64,000 bases of DNA from Pelargonium tetragonum (taxonomy: Eukaryota; Streptophyta; Magnoliopsida; Geraniales; Geraniaceae): positions 1 to 64,000 of the forward strand of contig JAYMTL010000053.1 of the NCBI GenBank assembly GCA_036897445.1, read 5' to 3'. Made by a program: the position numbers and the translations under genes. The notes beneath the pieces were generated by a model. The model ran no database searches, had not been told where the DNA came from, and worked only from the letters and a program-made list of their open reading frames with translations. Positions 50,231 to 61,920 of the stretch are shown piece after piece. How positions within the stretch are numbered: the first letter of the stretch is position 1; each line of letters opens with the position of its first letter.

Positions 50231-51440
50231 AAATTTGAGCCCTTTGTGGTGTTGGGTTGGGTCTGTTGTGCTATGATTCTGATATTTTTGTTGTTATGAT
50301 TGTGTAGGAAACTCAGAGGCTGCTCAGTGAACCAGGTAAAGCTTTGATCTCCTTGTTAATTATGTTCATGGATATTTGGAATGTGTTTTTGTGCATATTA
50401 TTTAAGCACCTAATGATTATTAATATTGTGAGAGCAATTTGATTGTGATCATTATGTATGCAAGTTGTTGTGCTTGTTTGTTGATAATAATTTCCCGTGC
50501 AGCTCCGGGAATCAGTACTTCTCCTTCTGAAGATAATATGCGGTATTTTAATGTGATGATCCTTGGCCCAACACAGTCACCTTATGAAGGTAATTGCATA
50601 ATTGACGATACTCTACGGACTGTGTTTTATCTGTAAACTAAAGAGCCATTTGGGTTCGAGTTTGTGTGGATTTTGTTTTAAAGGCCGATGGAAGTTAGCT
50701 ACCCGAAACTACACCCTTTTGTGTCATCTCAAAATAAGCATGTTTTGCGTTTTAAGCTTTTTAGTGGTTTAAGATTATTGATGATAGTGGCTGGTAGGTT
50801 TAATGTTTGATTTGTTTCTTGAGGTCAAAGTTAAAATTGGAAGCAAAGTAATCATAAAGCTGTGTTTACACTCACATTTCATGTTTTTTCTTCTTTAATT
50901 AATGGTTAAGTTTCCTCGTCCCCTGTGTGTATGGGACATGCATTGGTTGCTTGAAAAATCAGCAGTTAAGGATGTTTGATATTGATTCTGGATCAAGATT
51001 CATGAACGTGCATCAACCTGTACCATCCCTTGTTTTGATACCTTCTTATGAATCTTTAGTTTCTTCTATGGCTGAGTTCAAGATAGAAAATGTTTTGATT
51101 TTAGCTTTACAATTTTTTGTGAATATTTGAAGAATGTTACTTGTTGAAAAAATGTTATTATTTTTGTTCTACTTGATAAATTCGTACTTTCCATTTGTTT
51201 CTAATAATATGCTCTCTTATATGCAACTCTAGGAGGAGTTTTCAAGTTGGAATTATTTTTGCCCGAAGAATATCCAATGGCTGCTCCTAAGGTATGCTTC
51301 GTTTGCACTGCTTTTGTTGCATATAATATATGAGTGTTATAGTTGAAACTGTTATTCTTTGGTTAATCTTAATATGGAATTGAAATACAATTGTGTTTCA
51401 TAAGTTTCCGTCTTAAGAAACAGAAAGTCGCGATAGCCCA
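50231..51440 (+). other. Inserted nuclear DNA segment
   Basis: The texture changes abruptly to T/G-rich sequence typical of plant nuclear introns, with three exons of a nuclear gene inside, then returns to spacer texture near 51.44 kb. The ends are placed by composition and by where recognisable gene sequence stops; both fall inside introns. Intact frames and splice sites indicate recent arrival compared with the decayed tRNAs around it. If the window is mitochondrial, this is nucleus-to-mitochondrion transfer. Confidence 0.75.
50308..51291 (+). pseudogene. UBC13: UBC13-type ubiquitin-conjugating enzyme E2, internal gene fragment
   Basis: Three exons join in frame: 50308-50335 (ETQRLLSEP), 50503-50589 (PGISTSPSEDNMRYFNVMIL then GPTQSPYE) and 51233-51291 ([19 protein letters not shown]). 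They correspond to about residues 13-70 of the 153-residue plant UBC35/UBC36 protein, which with a UEV partner builds Lys63-linked ubiquitin chains in DNA-damage tolerance and signalling. Both introns have GT-AG ends (donors at 50336 and 50590, acceptors ending at 50502 and 51232) and interrupt codons in phase 1; the flanking boundaries at 50307 and 51292 are also proper splice sites. The first exon and everything after residue 70, including the catalytic cysteine near residue 87, are absent, so the piece cannot encode an active enzyme. The protein match is close to perfect against remembered family sequence. It is called a pseudogene because it is truncated on both sides. Confidence 0.9.
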
Positions 51441-52999
51441 ACTGTTATCTTGCTCTTGCTCTTAGTAATAAGTTTCTTTATACTTTTTAATTACTAGCAG
51501 AAAAATCCAAAACAGATGCTCATATCCTAAATATTTCAGAACTTATAGGACTGAGTTGCCCGTCTAAAGAAGGGTGCTACTGGTATTTTTCTTAGTCCGA
51601 GGAAAGGCTTTTTAGAAAACTGAACTACAGAGCGCATAGAGTTTTCGCAAGGAAAATACGGAATTAAATGGTTTTAAGAGGGTTCAAGCCTATGCAAAGG
51701 GAATAGGTACTATATCGAGTAAAAGACTACTCCAAGATTTAGCCCAAATGAACCTGAATAATTCTTAATTTCAATAGAGTTGTAAAATATCTAATCTATG
51801 TAACATAAAAAAATTTACCAAATCCCAAGGTTTTGACGCTAGGCGTGCTCTATCTATATAATAAAAAACCCACCAGGCTAAACTAAGGCTTCTCAATTTT
51901 GAAACTAATTCAGCTAACAATTTGTACTGGTGAAGAACTCCAAAGCTCTGTTTCTTCTTAAATTAAAGTTTGGGGCTTACATAATAGTAAGATCCAGACT
52001 TACTCAATCAAAAGGGTTTTCGTGTAGCGGTAAAAGAGGAATTCTGCTCTAGCTATATTTTTGGGGTTCCTTTCTTTTATTTTATAACTTAAAGGGGGGT
52101 GCTGCTTTTGTAACAAAATGATTAAGACTTTTTTTATTTACGCAGTTACTCTTAAGATTATTTATTGTAAACTTCTTATAGTTATGTATGGTAGTAGTTT
52201 GACTCTATCTTTATTTTATAGAGAATCCCTTTTAAAAGTCTAAATTCCAATAAAAAGAAAAATCTCCTTAGGCTTTTAATGAAATCTATCCTGTCTTTTA
52301 AAGCAACCCTTTTTCTAAACTGAGACATCAAGTCAATTTTGCATCTATTTTTTCAGTGCACTTTTATTTAGGGTGAGTTCCTATAGGATAATTCTTAGTC
52401 AAATCTGGTAAAATTCTACGCAGTTAAAGTTATATACATCGGAATTGAACATATAAAGTGTCATTTATGTTCCTTATTTAATTAAAAGCAAGTAGAGTCA
52501 TCAATAAAGCATAAAAAGTCAAACCCCTTTTTAGTTTTAGATAGAAAGACTATGCACTATCCTCTACAACTCTCTACTCTATAACTCCTAAGCTATCAAT
52601 TTCTATCTATTAATAAGACTTTAGAGAGTATAAGAAGATTGATACAATAACTCCAAAGACTCCTATTAAGAAGGGTAAGAACAAACAAGCCTGAATAAGA
52701 AAAGAGACAGCTAAGAGGAATGAGATAGAGATTGTTTTCAAAAAGAAGTCCAGTCAATAAGCAGTTGAGCATAGAAGGATTAGCTACGCCTACCACATTA
52801 GAAAGAAAGGGGAGCTTTCCCTGATTAAAGTTCTATCTTCCTTGTTTGTTTCCTATTCCAGTATCTTAGTGTTGCTGAGTGTCATACATTGTAGCAAAAG
52901 CTGGCATTTTTAATCACTTAGATACAAATCATCAAATAGATTAAGACTCTCCTGTATACTTTCCAATCTTAGTAAGTCTAGTAGAAAAGTAAGTAGTTA
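51441..52999. other. Anonymous spacer grading into a pyrimidine/purine block
   Basis: No gene recognised. From about 52.5 kb the sequence becomes CT- and AG-rich, like the block at 5640-10320, and this continues to about 53.5 kb. A T-arm-like AGGGTTCAAGCC word lies near 51678. A 66-codon minus-strand frame (52596-52796) is hydrophobic but resembles nothing known. Confidence 0.55.
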
Positions 53000-53070
53000 T
53001 TTATTGGAAGTGGTAATACAAAGAGGAATCGGTGAGACAAGCAAGGGTTCGAAACCCCTTTACTCCGCTT
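53000..53070 (+). pseudogene. Partial second trnQ-like copy
   Basis: AAGTGGTAA of the D arm and GCAAGGGTTCGAAACCCC with TTTACTCC of the T arm and acceptor match tRNA-Gln and the relic at 32752, at the same overall spacing. The anticodon arm between them is not recognisable. Either a badly decayed copy or a partial duplicate of the 32752 relic. Confidence 0.35.
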
Positions 53071-53290
53071 TTCTCCTCCTCTGGTTTATTGGTGTTAAAG
53101 AATAGAAGAGAGTAAGAAGGTTAACTGCATATTTTTCTTTTCTTACTATGTTCTATGGAAGATCCTTGACTATTATTGGTTCTTGGTGTTTAGGATTGCT
53201 CTTGGTTTCTGGTTCTGTGTTGTCTCTCTATTGGATGTTTTATCCTCTGCTTTCTGTGTTCCCATTCCTTGATAACTAGGCAAGATTTAT
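53071..53290. other. T/G-rich island resembling nuclear intron DNA
   Basis: A run rich in TTGGTT, TTCTGG and TGTG words, without G-run/C-run junctions, similar in texture to the introns of the UBC13 fragment 2 kb upstream. No exon is recognised. It could be a second piece of transferred nuclear DNA; the evidence is texture only. Confidence 0.25.
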
Positions 53291-56200
53291 CTTGTTCAAT
53301 TCAATTAGAAAATAGACTTTATTAAGAAAATTAAGAAACTTTACTATATTAGACTATATAAAGAGTATACTGAAACCAGTCAATCTAAGAACACAACAGA
53401 AACCGGTGAGTGGAATCTGTCTAGCTTACAACAAACGGAATAGGAAAGAGGAAACCATTACATGAATAAGAACTAGTGCAACTCCTCTCTTTATCTGTCC
53501 AAAGAAGACTGAGATTTTAAGCTTATCAATCATTCTCCTCGGCTGATAGCATTCAAACCCAGGACTGTTCCTGGTATAATGGGCTGACACGGACCTGTCA
53601 ATTAAGTACCAGTCGAAAGAGTATTCACCCCAAGCCGAGTAAATAACAAAGAGAGTGCTTTTTTAGGTGATTCCAGTCCTAGACTTTTATCTAGATTCTT
53701 GCATTTCCACAAAAAAAGTTCTCCTTTTACCTTGGCAACTTATTCCTCATTTTAGAAATCCCTAAATCTTAAACTTACAAATTAGGAAGCTTAAAACCTA
53801 GAATTAGAAACTTTAACGAAATAAAGGCAAGAATTATAAGACTTTCTCTATTTCTCTTGGATTTCACTTAGGAATTACGGGCTATAAATCTTTCTGCTTA
53901 AAATGGGCATTGAACTCTGAGAACACATTAATTAAGAGGTACCCATGCGTTTTAGGAAAGGAAGATAGATATGGCTTCCTCAGGGCCTTACAATCCAAGA
54001 TCAATCTCGCCTCACTTTGACTTTTCGCTTGCCTTGAGAACTACCAACAATAACAAGGACCCCAAGAAAGGTGATCTTCAAAGTGCTTTTAAACTTAAGC
54101 TCATATAGCCCTCAACAAGGAAAATGTCTTATTAATCCGTAAAAAACCTTTATACAAGTTTGTTCTATTGATTGTTTACTCGCTCTCGTAGATACAGGAT
54201 AGGCAAGCTTGTCTTGTTCTATGGCTTTAACTCTCAAAGTGGAGCACCCAGACTTCTTAATAGGACTGAGATGGATGGAAGTACAGATTTACCAAGTATT
54301 CTTACTCTTTCAGGGCTACCGCGCCTAACTTTGGATCAAAATGAGTACTTTCTTCCCTTAATCTAAAAGAAAAGGCATCAGGACTCTTACTTGAACTCAA
54401 AAGCGCTAGATAATGCTAATATAGTTTATAGCCCCCATTTCCTTTCCAAGCCATATACTGATAGTGGATTAATTAACAAAAAAGGTGCTCTATTAAGCTA
54501 TTAAGGAAGTCACTTTATCTACATATTTTAACAAGAGGCTCAGTTACACGAGATATATTATACAATGTGAGCATTTAGAGCAGTCCGCCAATTAGTCCTA
54601 ATATAGGTTTAACTTGTTAGACCCGCTTATAGAAGTGGGAACTCTGTGTTAAAACTTCTTTTTTAGGGGGTCGCTAAAGGATAGCTTTCTTCTCTTGACC
54701 TTAGTCCCAAAAATCTCGTTAATTTTTTGAATCTGGTTTTCTAGAACTATAGCAGGAGCCATTTCTACTTAGGGATCCTCCGTTCGTTTAGCAGTTTTGA
54801 GAATAACAAAACCTTGCTCTAGCTCTACATTTTAGTATATGGGGCCGGCCCGAGAAAGCATGCCTTATTCAATCTACTAAAACTTCCCATTTAGTTTAAC
54901 ATCACCGCATATTTATTACATTACGGAAGATTAGAACATTATATTTAATCTAAACCGAATACACAAGGATTTTGTACTCCCTCAAGCACTAAGGAAGAAA
55001 TTGAAAGCTCTCTTACTGTATTTATTATTATAACTATAGCCAAGAAGATAAAAATAATAAATAAAGTACTTCGCGGGGGCAGGAGGCAAAGGTTTTCCTC
55101 AATTAGCATGGAGTTAGTGAAAACTAGACTGCCTATAAAGCAAAAAGCCTTCCTTTTAGGAACTTCTCTAAAGCTTTCTATTTGGTCATATCATAAAGGT
55201 TAAAATCCAGGAAATAAGAATGCTTGCAGCTACAAAAAGTTATTTCGACATGCCATTTATGCTAATCGGAAGTGCCGGATGCTTTGATACTTGTAATTAG
55301 GCTTGCTTTTCCTGGTCGCAACCCGGTACTAAAAGTGACGGGAATATAAGCAACGTTCAATTTCTTTCAAATTCCTGACCAAAAAAAGCATAGAATCACT
55401 TATATAGACTGAATTTCTTATCTGTTACTAAATTCTGTTCTCAAATTCTCTCTTTATTTTGCAAGTTAAAACGGCTAAATCCCCCAGTGAGTTCAATAAA
55501 AACTTTATCTGCTCTGCTTTCATTCTTTTGAAAGGAAATCGCATAATGACTTAGATAGAATGAATTTGAAATCAGCCCTCAATCTAAGAGAAATTTTCTA
55601 TGCATTATCTAAGCTGTTTGGTAGGTGGTTAAGAGAAGAAACTTGTTGAGATGATAAGTACGTCCTGAGTCATTTAATAATTTGTACATAGGTTCAAATC
55701 CCTTTTAGACTCTTCTATAGTAAGTGATTAATCCTACACAAGGGGACCTTTTTTGAGCTTCACAATGCGGAATTAAAAGGTTTACGCATCTTATTTTTTT
55801 TTTAGATAACGAATGTCATAAAAAAATCCTTCTCGGGAGTCTCTAAACGAAGAGAGACTGAGCAGCAAAAAAGAAGGAACACCGGTCTAACTTTGCCTAA
55901 AATACTCAGGAAAATCTGACTCAAATAGGACCTTAACTTATTACCCGTTTAGCTTAAAAATACGATTTGTCATCAGGAGAGCCCTAAATATTACCTTTTT
56001 CTATTCCAATTAATTAGTGGGGGTAAAGGCTCCTAGTGTAGATTCTATTCCTAATTCACATCCCGTTTCGAATTCTTTTCCTCTCTCTCTCTTTTTCATA
56101 TCCCATCCCTCCATCCGTACACGGAACCCCGAGAGCGAGGAACTATAACCGAGTCTTTTGAATCCTTTAATACCCCAAACCCCGGGAGCTCCTAAATGCT

Positions 56201-57851
56201 AAAGAGACCTAATTTGTATTTATTTGAAAAGGGAGCCCCGATTTTTAACTCGAATAATGCCAAAGTTTAAATCTAGGATTGCGAAAAAAGATGCTTTTTG
56301 AGGTCTCCTAAGGAGTTTTCTAGTATATTTGGCAAAGGAAAGAAAATTTACGGTTTAAGAGGGTACTGCTCTAAGTAAGGGATACTCTTTGTTAAAAGTT
56401 TCCGTTGCAGATAGTAAAAAAGCACTAAAAAAGGAATTTTCCTCTGGGTATGCTTGATTCCTGCCACTCCTCCTAAACATAGCATCGCCTGGATAGGCTC
56501 GAGTCAAATTCAAAATCGGGTATCCTACTCCAAGCCGAGTTACTTCATATCAGAGGGCTCCCTATAAATACACTTTTATCTAATTCCCAGATTATCTTTA
56601 TAAAAAAACCTTCGGGACCCCTACTATTTTCTATTATGATAAAGCAGTCTAACTCCTTTTTACTTACGGAATCAAAAGATAATAGTATATCCTAGTTCAT
56701 AGAATGCAGTGTTGTTATATTAAAGCTCCTTTTGTCAGGATACTCGTCAGTGGGTATTAATTACACCCTCCATACTCATTTACAAACGTTCTAATTCTAT
56801 AGAGAAAGAGAACGAGAATATTTATACAACACATAATTAGGTAAAGACCAAAGCTTTAGCTACTCAAGGGAAACCCACTGCCAAGTAGTTGAATGAGAAT
56901 GCTTCTAGTAAAACGTAGTTATTACTCTTAAAAAGTTTTGCTAAACAGGGTTTAGGGCTATTAATATTTATTTAGGTGGCCTTCTAAATGAATAAAATTC
57001 CTAGTTTTTGGGGGCTTTCCGCAGCCGGTGCTTACATATTTTTAGTTATCACAAGGTTATCCATTAGGTAGAGAGACTTACACGGGGTTTAAACAAAAAC
57101 AGGGAGCAGCTCCGATAGGGGTTAGATACTTCTAACTGTTAAGGAGGCTTTTCTCCAAGAATTCCCGTTATCCTTGAGTTACAAAGTACAGCTTGTGGAC
57201 GAAGACCCTGGCACTACTATACTAAAGGAAATGCTAAAGTCTCGTTAGAATATGGAGCTCCATCTAGGTATGGGAGTTCTCCTCACATTAAGTACTACTT
57301 TTTCGAATTCTAATTAATTTAGCATATAGCGGGGCCTGTAACTCCTAAAAAAAGTAAGATCCGTGCTTTTACCCAATTAGAATATAGGATCCTAGACAAA
57401 GAAATATACAGATAATAAAGCCAAAAACCTAATACAAAAGTTCTTAGAATATCCTAGAAAGGAAGGGGGTGCCTATTCTTATTGTTAGTCCTAAACTATG
57501 AAGAGTCTTTCAAAATCAATATTAATAAGGGGCCCTTTTAATGAGTAAGGAGCTAAACTGCATTTATATAAACTTATGTGTACAAATTTCCCGATTTAGT
57601 ATGGGTTTTCTAGGAGCATTATACAAGATAAAGTCTCCGTACCCCTTTAAAGTGAAAGGTAAGGTTGTTCCTAGTAATTAGAAAAAAGTTGACACTAAAT
57701 ATTTAGTACTACCACTGGAAACTAAAAGGTTTTCTTTATATTAGCTTTATATTTATAAATTGTTAAGTCCTAACTTTTTTATGCTTTTTTCAATGCGGTA
57801 GAATAAAAAAAGTAGTTGTTTACAACTTCAATACTGACAAAGAAAAAACTT

Positions 57852-57880
57852 AACCCCGATCCATACTATACGGGGTTTTT
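57852..57880 (+). terminator. GC hairpin with T run
   Basis: AACCCCG pairs with CGGGGTT around a 12-nt loop and is followed directly by further T. Shaped like a factor-independent terminator, but no gene precedes it. Confidence 0.35.
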
Positions 57881-59411
57881 GAATCATTGCGGAATTCACC
57901 TGTAGCAATATACTTAAACATCTCAAGTGATCCTTTACATAACCAAAAAACTACTACTCTATTTCAAGCAACCCCTTTTTGAACTCTCGAAACATTTTTG
58001 TACTAAAGGTAAAGACTGCCTTTTCAGTACTGATAATAAACAAGAATTAAGCACTTTGAATCGAAAAGCTAAGGGTCCTCTGCTCACCTCTTAAAAAATC
58101 GTACTCTGTGTCTCTCTAATTATAAATTATAGTAGGCATGCCCTTATTTATTTTCTATTTTTGGTGTCAAGTAAAGTTGATCTCAGAGCCTCGGTATTTC
58201 TCTAAGGAGGTTTAGTGTACAGGCGAGTATTAAGCAATAAATGTTGGCACATCAATAGCGTAAATCGCAGCTAGGGAGTCCTTTTTAGAATTTCTTAGTT
58301 AAGGCAGCCCTGTAGGAATGAAAAGAAGGGTCTTGTTTGTGTTCATCTGTTTCCAGTTTCCGATTTAAAGCCAAGACGCATTTGAAAGGTATAAAGAAAT
58401 CCAGTAACTCTAGGGATTCTAGGAAGTTCTATTTAGTCAAGGCTCAAGGCATAGAAATTAACAAAGGGTTCTTGCTCTGCTTGTTTAGTTTTCGTATCTG
58501 TCTGGGACAGATAGAAGGTTACTTTGTTTCCTTAATCCGGGTAAATAAGTCAACCGGCAGTCTAGACACTATTGCGCTGTTCTAATGAATATTTCCTTTT
58601 CCCAAGCCCTTTTGAAACTTTTTGCTTAATATAAGGGTGTTAGTAATATATAAAAGTACTCAAATTTCCTGAATCTTTAAAAAGGCTATCCTCCCGATGT
58701 CTTGTTTATTAGCCCAAGTCTTTTTACACTGAAATCTTGATGAAAAAGGAGCACTGCTCTTAATTTACTTATTCTCTCATTTTTACTATAAGGGATTACC
58801 TATTATACTCATTACCAAAAAACCTAAAGGGTTCCTATGAGATCCTCCAATTTGAAGGTGTTAATATCAGAATATAGGTTCCAGTAAATAACAGGACATA
58901 GTATTTTCATTTATAGGAATTTACTAAAAGGGTTCTCTATTTGTCTTGAAAAAGGAAAGATTATTCCTGACTCCAGCTGGATGCTGTGTAACTTAAGGTA
59001 CCCCTTTCATTTTTCTATTAACTAGACAGCGCTTTATAGTTAGATGGGCTTTAGCTACCTTTCTTTGTAGTGTTTTGTCAATCTTTAGGAAGAATTTTAT
59101 AGAGCTTAGTTCTCTTTTAAGTTATAGCTTATCCTACTCAAGGAGATCCTATACCGAGTAAAAGAATCCATATCAATCTAGAGAGCTCAAAGTCAAACTT
59201 GTCGTAAGGCCCCTATCTAAAACGCAATTTAATAAGGGCTTGTGTAGACTCTACTTGTTTTAGATTTACTGGGGTTTTTGATATCGATAAAAGCGGGAGC
59301 GGGATTTGAGTTCCTAAATAACCAAGTATCAGTGCCTTAAAAGTTTGTTAGTTCTCTACTTTTAATAATTCTTCAAAAATTGTGTAGCTATTAGTTAGTT
59401 AAATTTATTAC

Positions 59412-59433
59412 CAATTATACTATAGTATAATTG
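59412..59433. repeat. 22-nt perfect palindrome
   Basis: The half-site CAATTATACTA is followed immediately by its exact complement. An 11-bp self-complementary unit with no spacer is unlikely by chance in this window (well under one expected) although it is A+T-rich. Could be a protein-binding or cruciform site; nothing adjacent explains it. Confidence 0.5.
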
Positions 59434-61847
59434 TCTTAGGGTTTCTTGTAACAGGGTCCTTTACTACTAACTCTACAATATCTTCCTAACAGGTCTTAGC
59501 TAGTAATATATTCCTTTTAAGGAGCTAAGTCCTTTTTTTATAATTTATAAAAAAACCCAGAAATTCCTGCTTTTAGGACAAGTATAAATTTTCTAATGTA
59601 AACCTAATATAGCAAAAAATACACAACCAGATAAACGCTAAGAGCACTCTTTCATCCCTTGAGAATTAAGAGACAAGGGTATAGCTGGTAAAAGAAATCC
59701 TATTACTTTATTCCATAAAAGGGAATTCTAAATTAATGTAACCCCATACTCTTAAAGCAACTCCCTTCTCTTCGACTGCCTAAGCATATCCGGAGTTTTT
59801 CTATACTAAGAAAGATATGAAATTCCTAAGTCGAGTAAAGTGAGCTTATTTTTAGAAAGGGTGCCCTGATAGGTGAGTTCTTTTCTTGTTAAGATTGATA
59901 GGAGCCTTTTTAAGAAGGGATTCATAGCCAACTTCGGAGCAAATTCAAGATTGCTAAACTAAAGATTTATACAAAGTAAAGGATATAATAAAAAGCAAAA
60001 AAATCTAGTCCAGATAGAAAATCGCTAAATCCTGAAAAGTTCTTTGGAAGGGGTAATTATAAAAGAAAGATTAGCTTATACCAAGGGGAATCCTTTATTA
60101 GAAATATTTGATTCACAGGATTTCCTAGCAGTGCTTTATGCTATCGAGTCTACTTGCAAATTAACTGATCAAGGGTGCTCTTTTATTAGTCTAGTCTGGC
60201 CCCCTTTCTTTAAATTTAGTTTTGAAGATCAAGCAAAATAAACTGGATATGTAATTTAAGTTAAACCTAATCCTACGGCCATTTACATGCGCTACGCTAT
60301 GGGTTTAGGATACCTTTTGCTTATGATTTTTCTCCTTAGTTGTACTGATCTAGCTAAAAAAGTTTAACGCGGTATCGCTTGGATCCTTTTAAGAACAGAA
60401 TGTTGAGAAAGAAGGGCCCCTGCTGTCTGCTCCGAAAATTGTTTCTAATTTGAAAGTTTATGGTTTTTAGGAATTCTAGTAAAAAGAATAGCTTAATTTA
60501 GGTGTTATCTGCGAACTTTAGCTAGAGTCGTATAAGTACCTTTATTATGCACTATATAAGAGCCCTAAATTCCTTCCTTGTGATGGGTAATTTTGTAGTT
60601 TATCTACTATATTTATTTCCGTTTAGTATCTCTTTCTTTAGAATGTGCGAAAATTACGGACCTTTTAGCTTGTGTAAAATTAGAAATTCTGAGACTTGTG
60701 CTTATCTCTAGGACTAGGTAGGGATACCTCATATTCTTAATCCTGGCGCCTATATGCGAGTACTTTGGATAAAAGTTGCCAATATCCCAGCCACGCCCTA
60801 CAAAAGTTTAATCGTTTTGGAATCACTTAAATAGAATAGAAAAAACCCGGCATTAACTTGTAAAAAAACCAAAAAGAAGCTAAGAATCCCTAGCCCTAGG
60901 TTTCGAATTTCAGTACTCGGGCAAACTCTTATGTCAATATAGCGAGTGCCGTTGGTTCGAGTCCTCCAGTAAGCAATACCTATCCTATTAATAAAGGGAG
61001 AAACAAAAGGCAAAAAGAGCTTAGACAAAGAATGATTTTAGAATATTCCTATAGTTTCAAGTAAGTGACTCCTCGGTTGGAACGCAGTTGATGCAATCCC
61101 TATTTTCTCAGGTAAATTCTCGCTAAAGTTAAAAAATCTACGCAGGTTCAAATCCGGTATCCTAGGGAATCGTTCTTGAGTTTGTATCTTTATATCTCTT
61201 GTAAAAACCCCTAGAATATAACAGGTACTCTTTACTTTGCAAAGTCTGGGTTGTAAGAAACCTGAAAGCATTAAATTTTAAGTTTAGTGGGTTGTTAATA
61301 GGTAGCCTTATTGTAAACAGGGTACACTCATTTAGCGGAGTAGAATTCATATTCTTTTTGTAAACGTTTCTGAAAAAGTAATGATGTTTATATTAGAACA
61401 GTCTGTATAAAGAACGCTTATTGGGGTATTACCCCTCTCAATTCCTTGTAGAATGCTCTAAATATGTAAGAAAAGGAAGTCTTTCGATTTCCGATTCCGA
61501 GCATGTTTGTATATATCTAAGAATTTAGTCTATGACGACTCATGACATGTTATATACTCTCGGGGTTTCCTAGTTCTAAATTCTAAATCCACTTTAGAGA
61601 GCTTTTGTTATGAGAACTCCCTCAAGTTCTTTGTATAAGAAATTTAACTGTGAAATCCAGGTAATTAAATATTTTCCTGAGATAAGGAAGTCAAGACATA
61701 GAATAAAACTTTTGCTTCATTCTTTACATTGGAAATGTTTTGTACTTAAGGGGTTACCATACCCATTAAGTAAAATATTTACCTGCATTAGAATCTGCAT
61801 TCTCAAGCACATACATGCCACGTTAATCAAAGTTTAAGTTTTGAATT

Positions 61848-61920
61848 CATTTTACTGGGACTTGAATCCCACTTTATAAGTAAGACTTTTTTTACCGCGC
61901 AAAAGAGGTCTAGTTAAATG
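61848..61920 (-). other. Possible tRNA-like 73-nt relic
   Basis: On the minus strand the ends CATTT and AAATG pair, a TGGG-ATTCAAGT-CCCA stem-loop sits where a T arm should be, and the total length of 73 nt is that of a tRNA. No good D or anticodon arm can be drawn, so this is a weak candidate. Confidence 0.22.

Noticed and set aside
50651-50665. GGGTTCGAGTTTG inside the UBC13 insertion
   Set aside because: T-arm-like by chance within a nuclear intron; no other tRNA part nearby.
61071-61165. Possible long-variable-arm tRNA with GGTTGG near 61074 and GCAGGTTCAAATCC near 61142
   Set aside because: Box spacing could fit a Ser or Leu tRNA, but no acceptor, anticodon or variable stem pairs convincingly.
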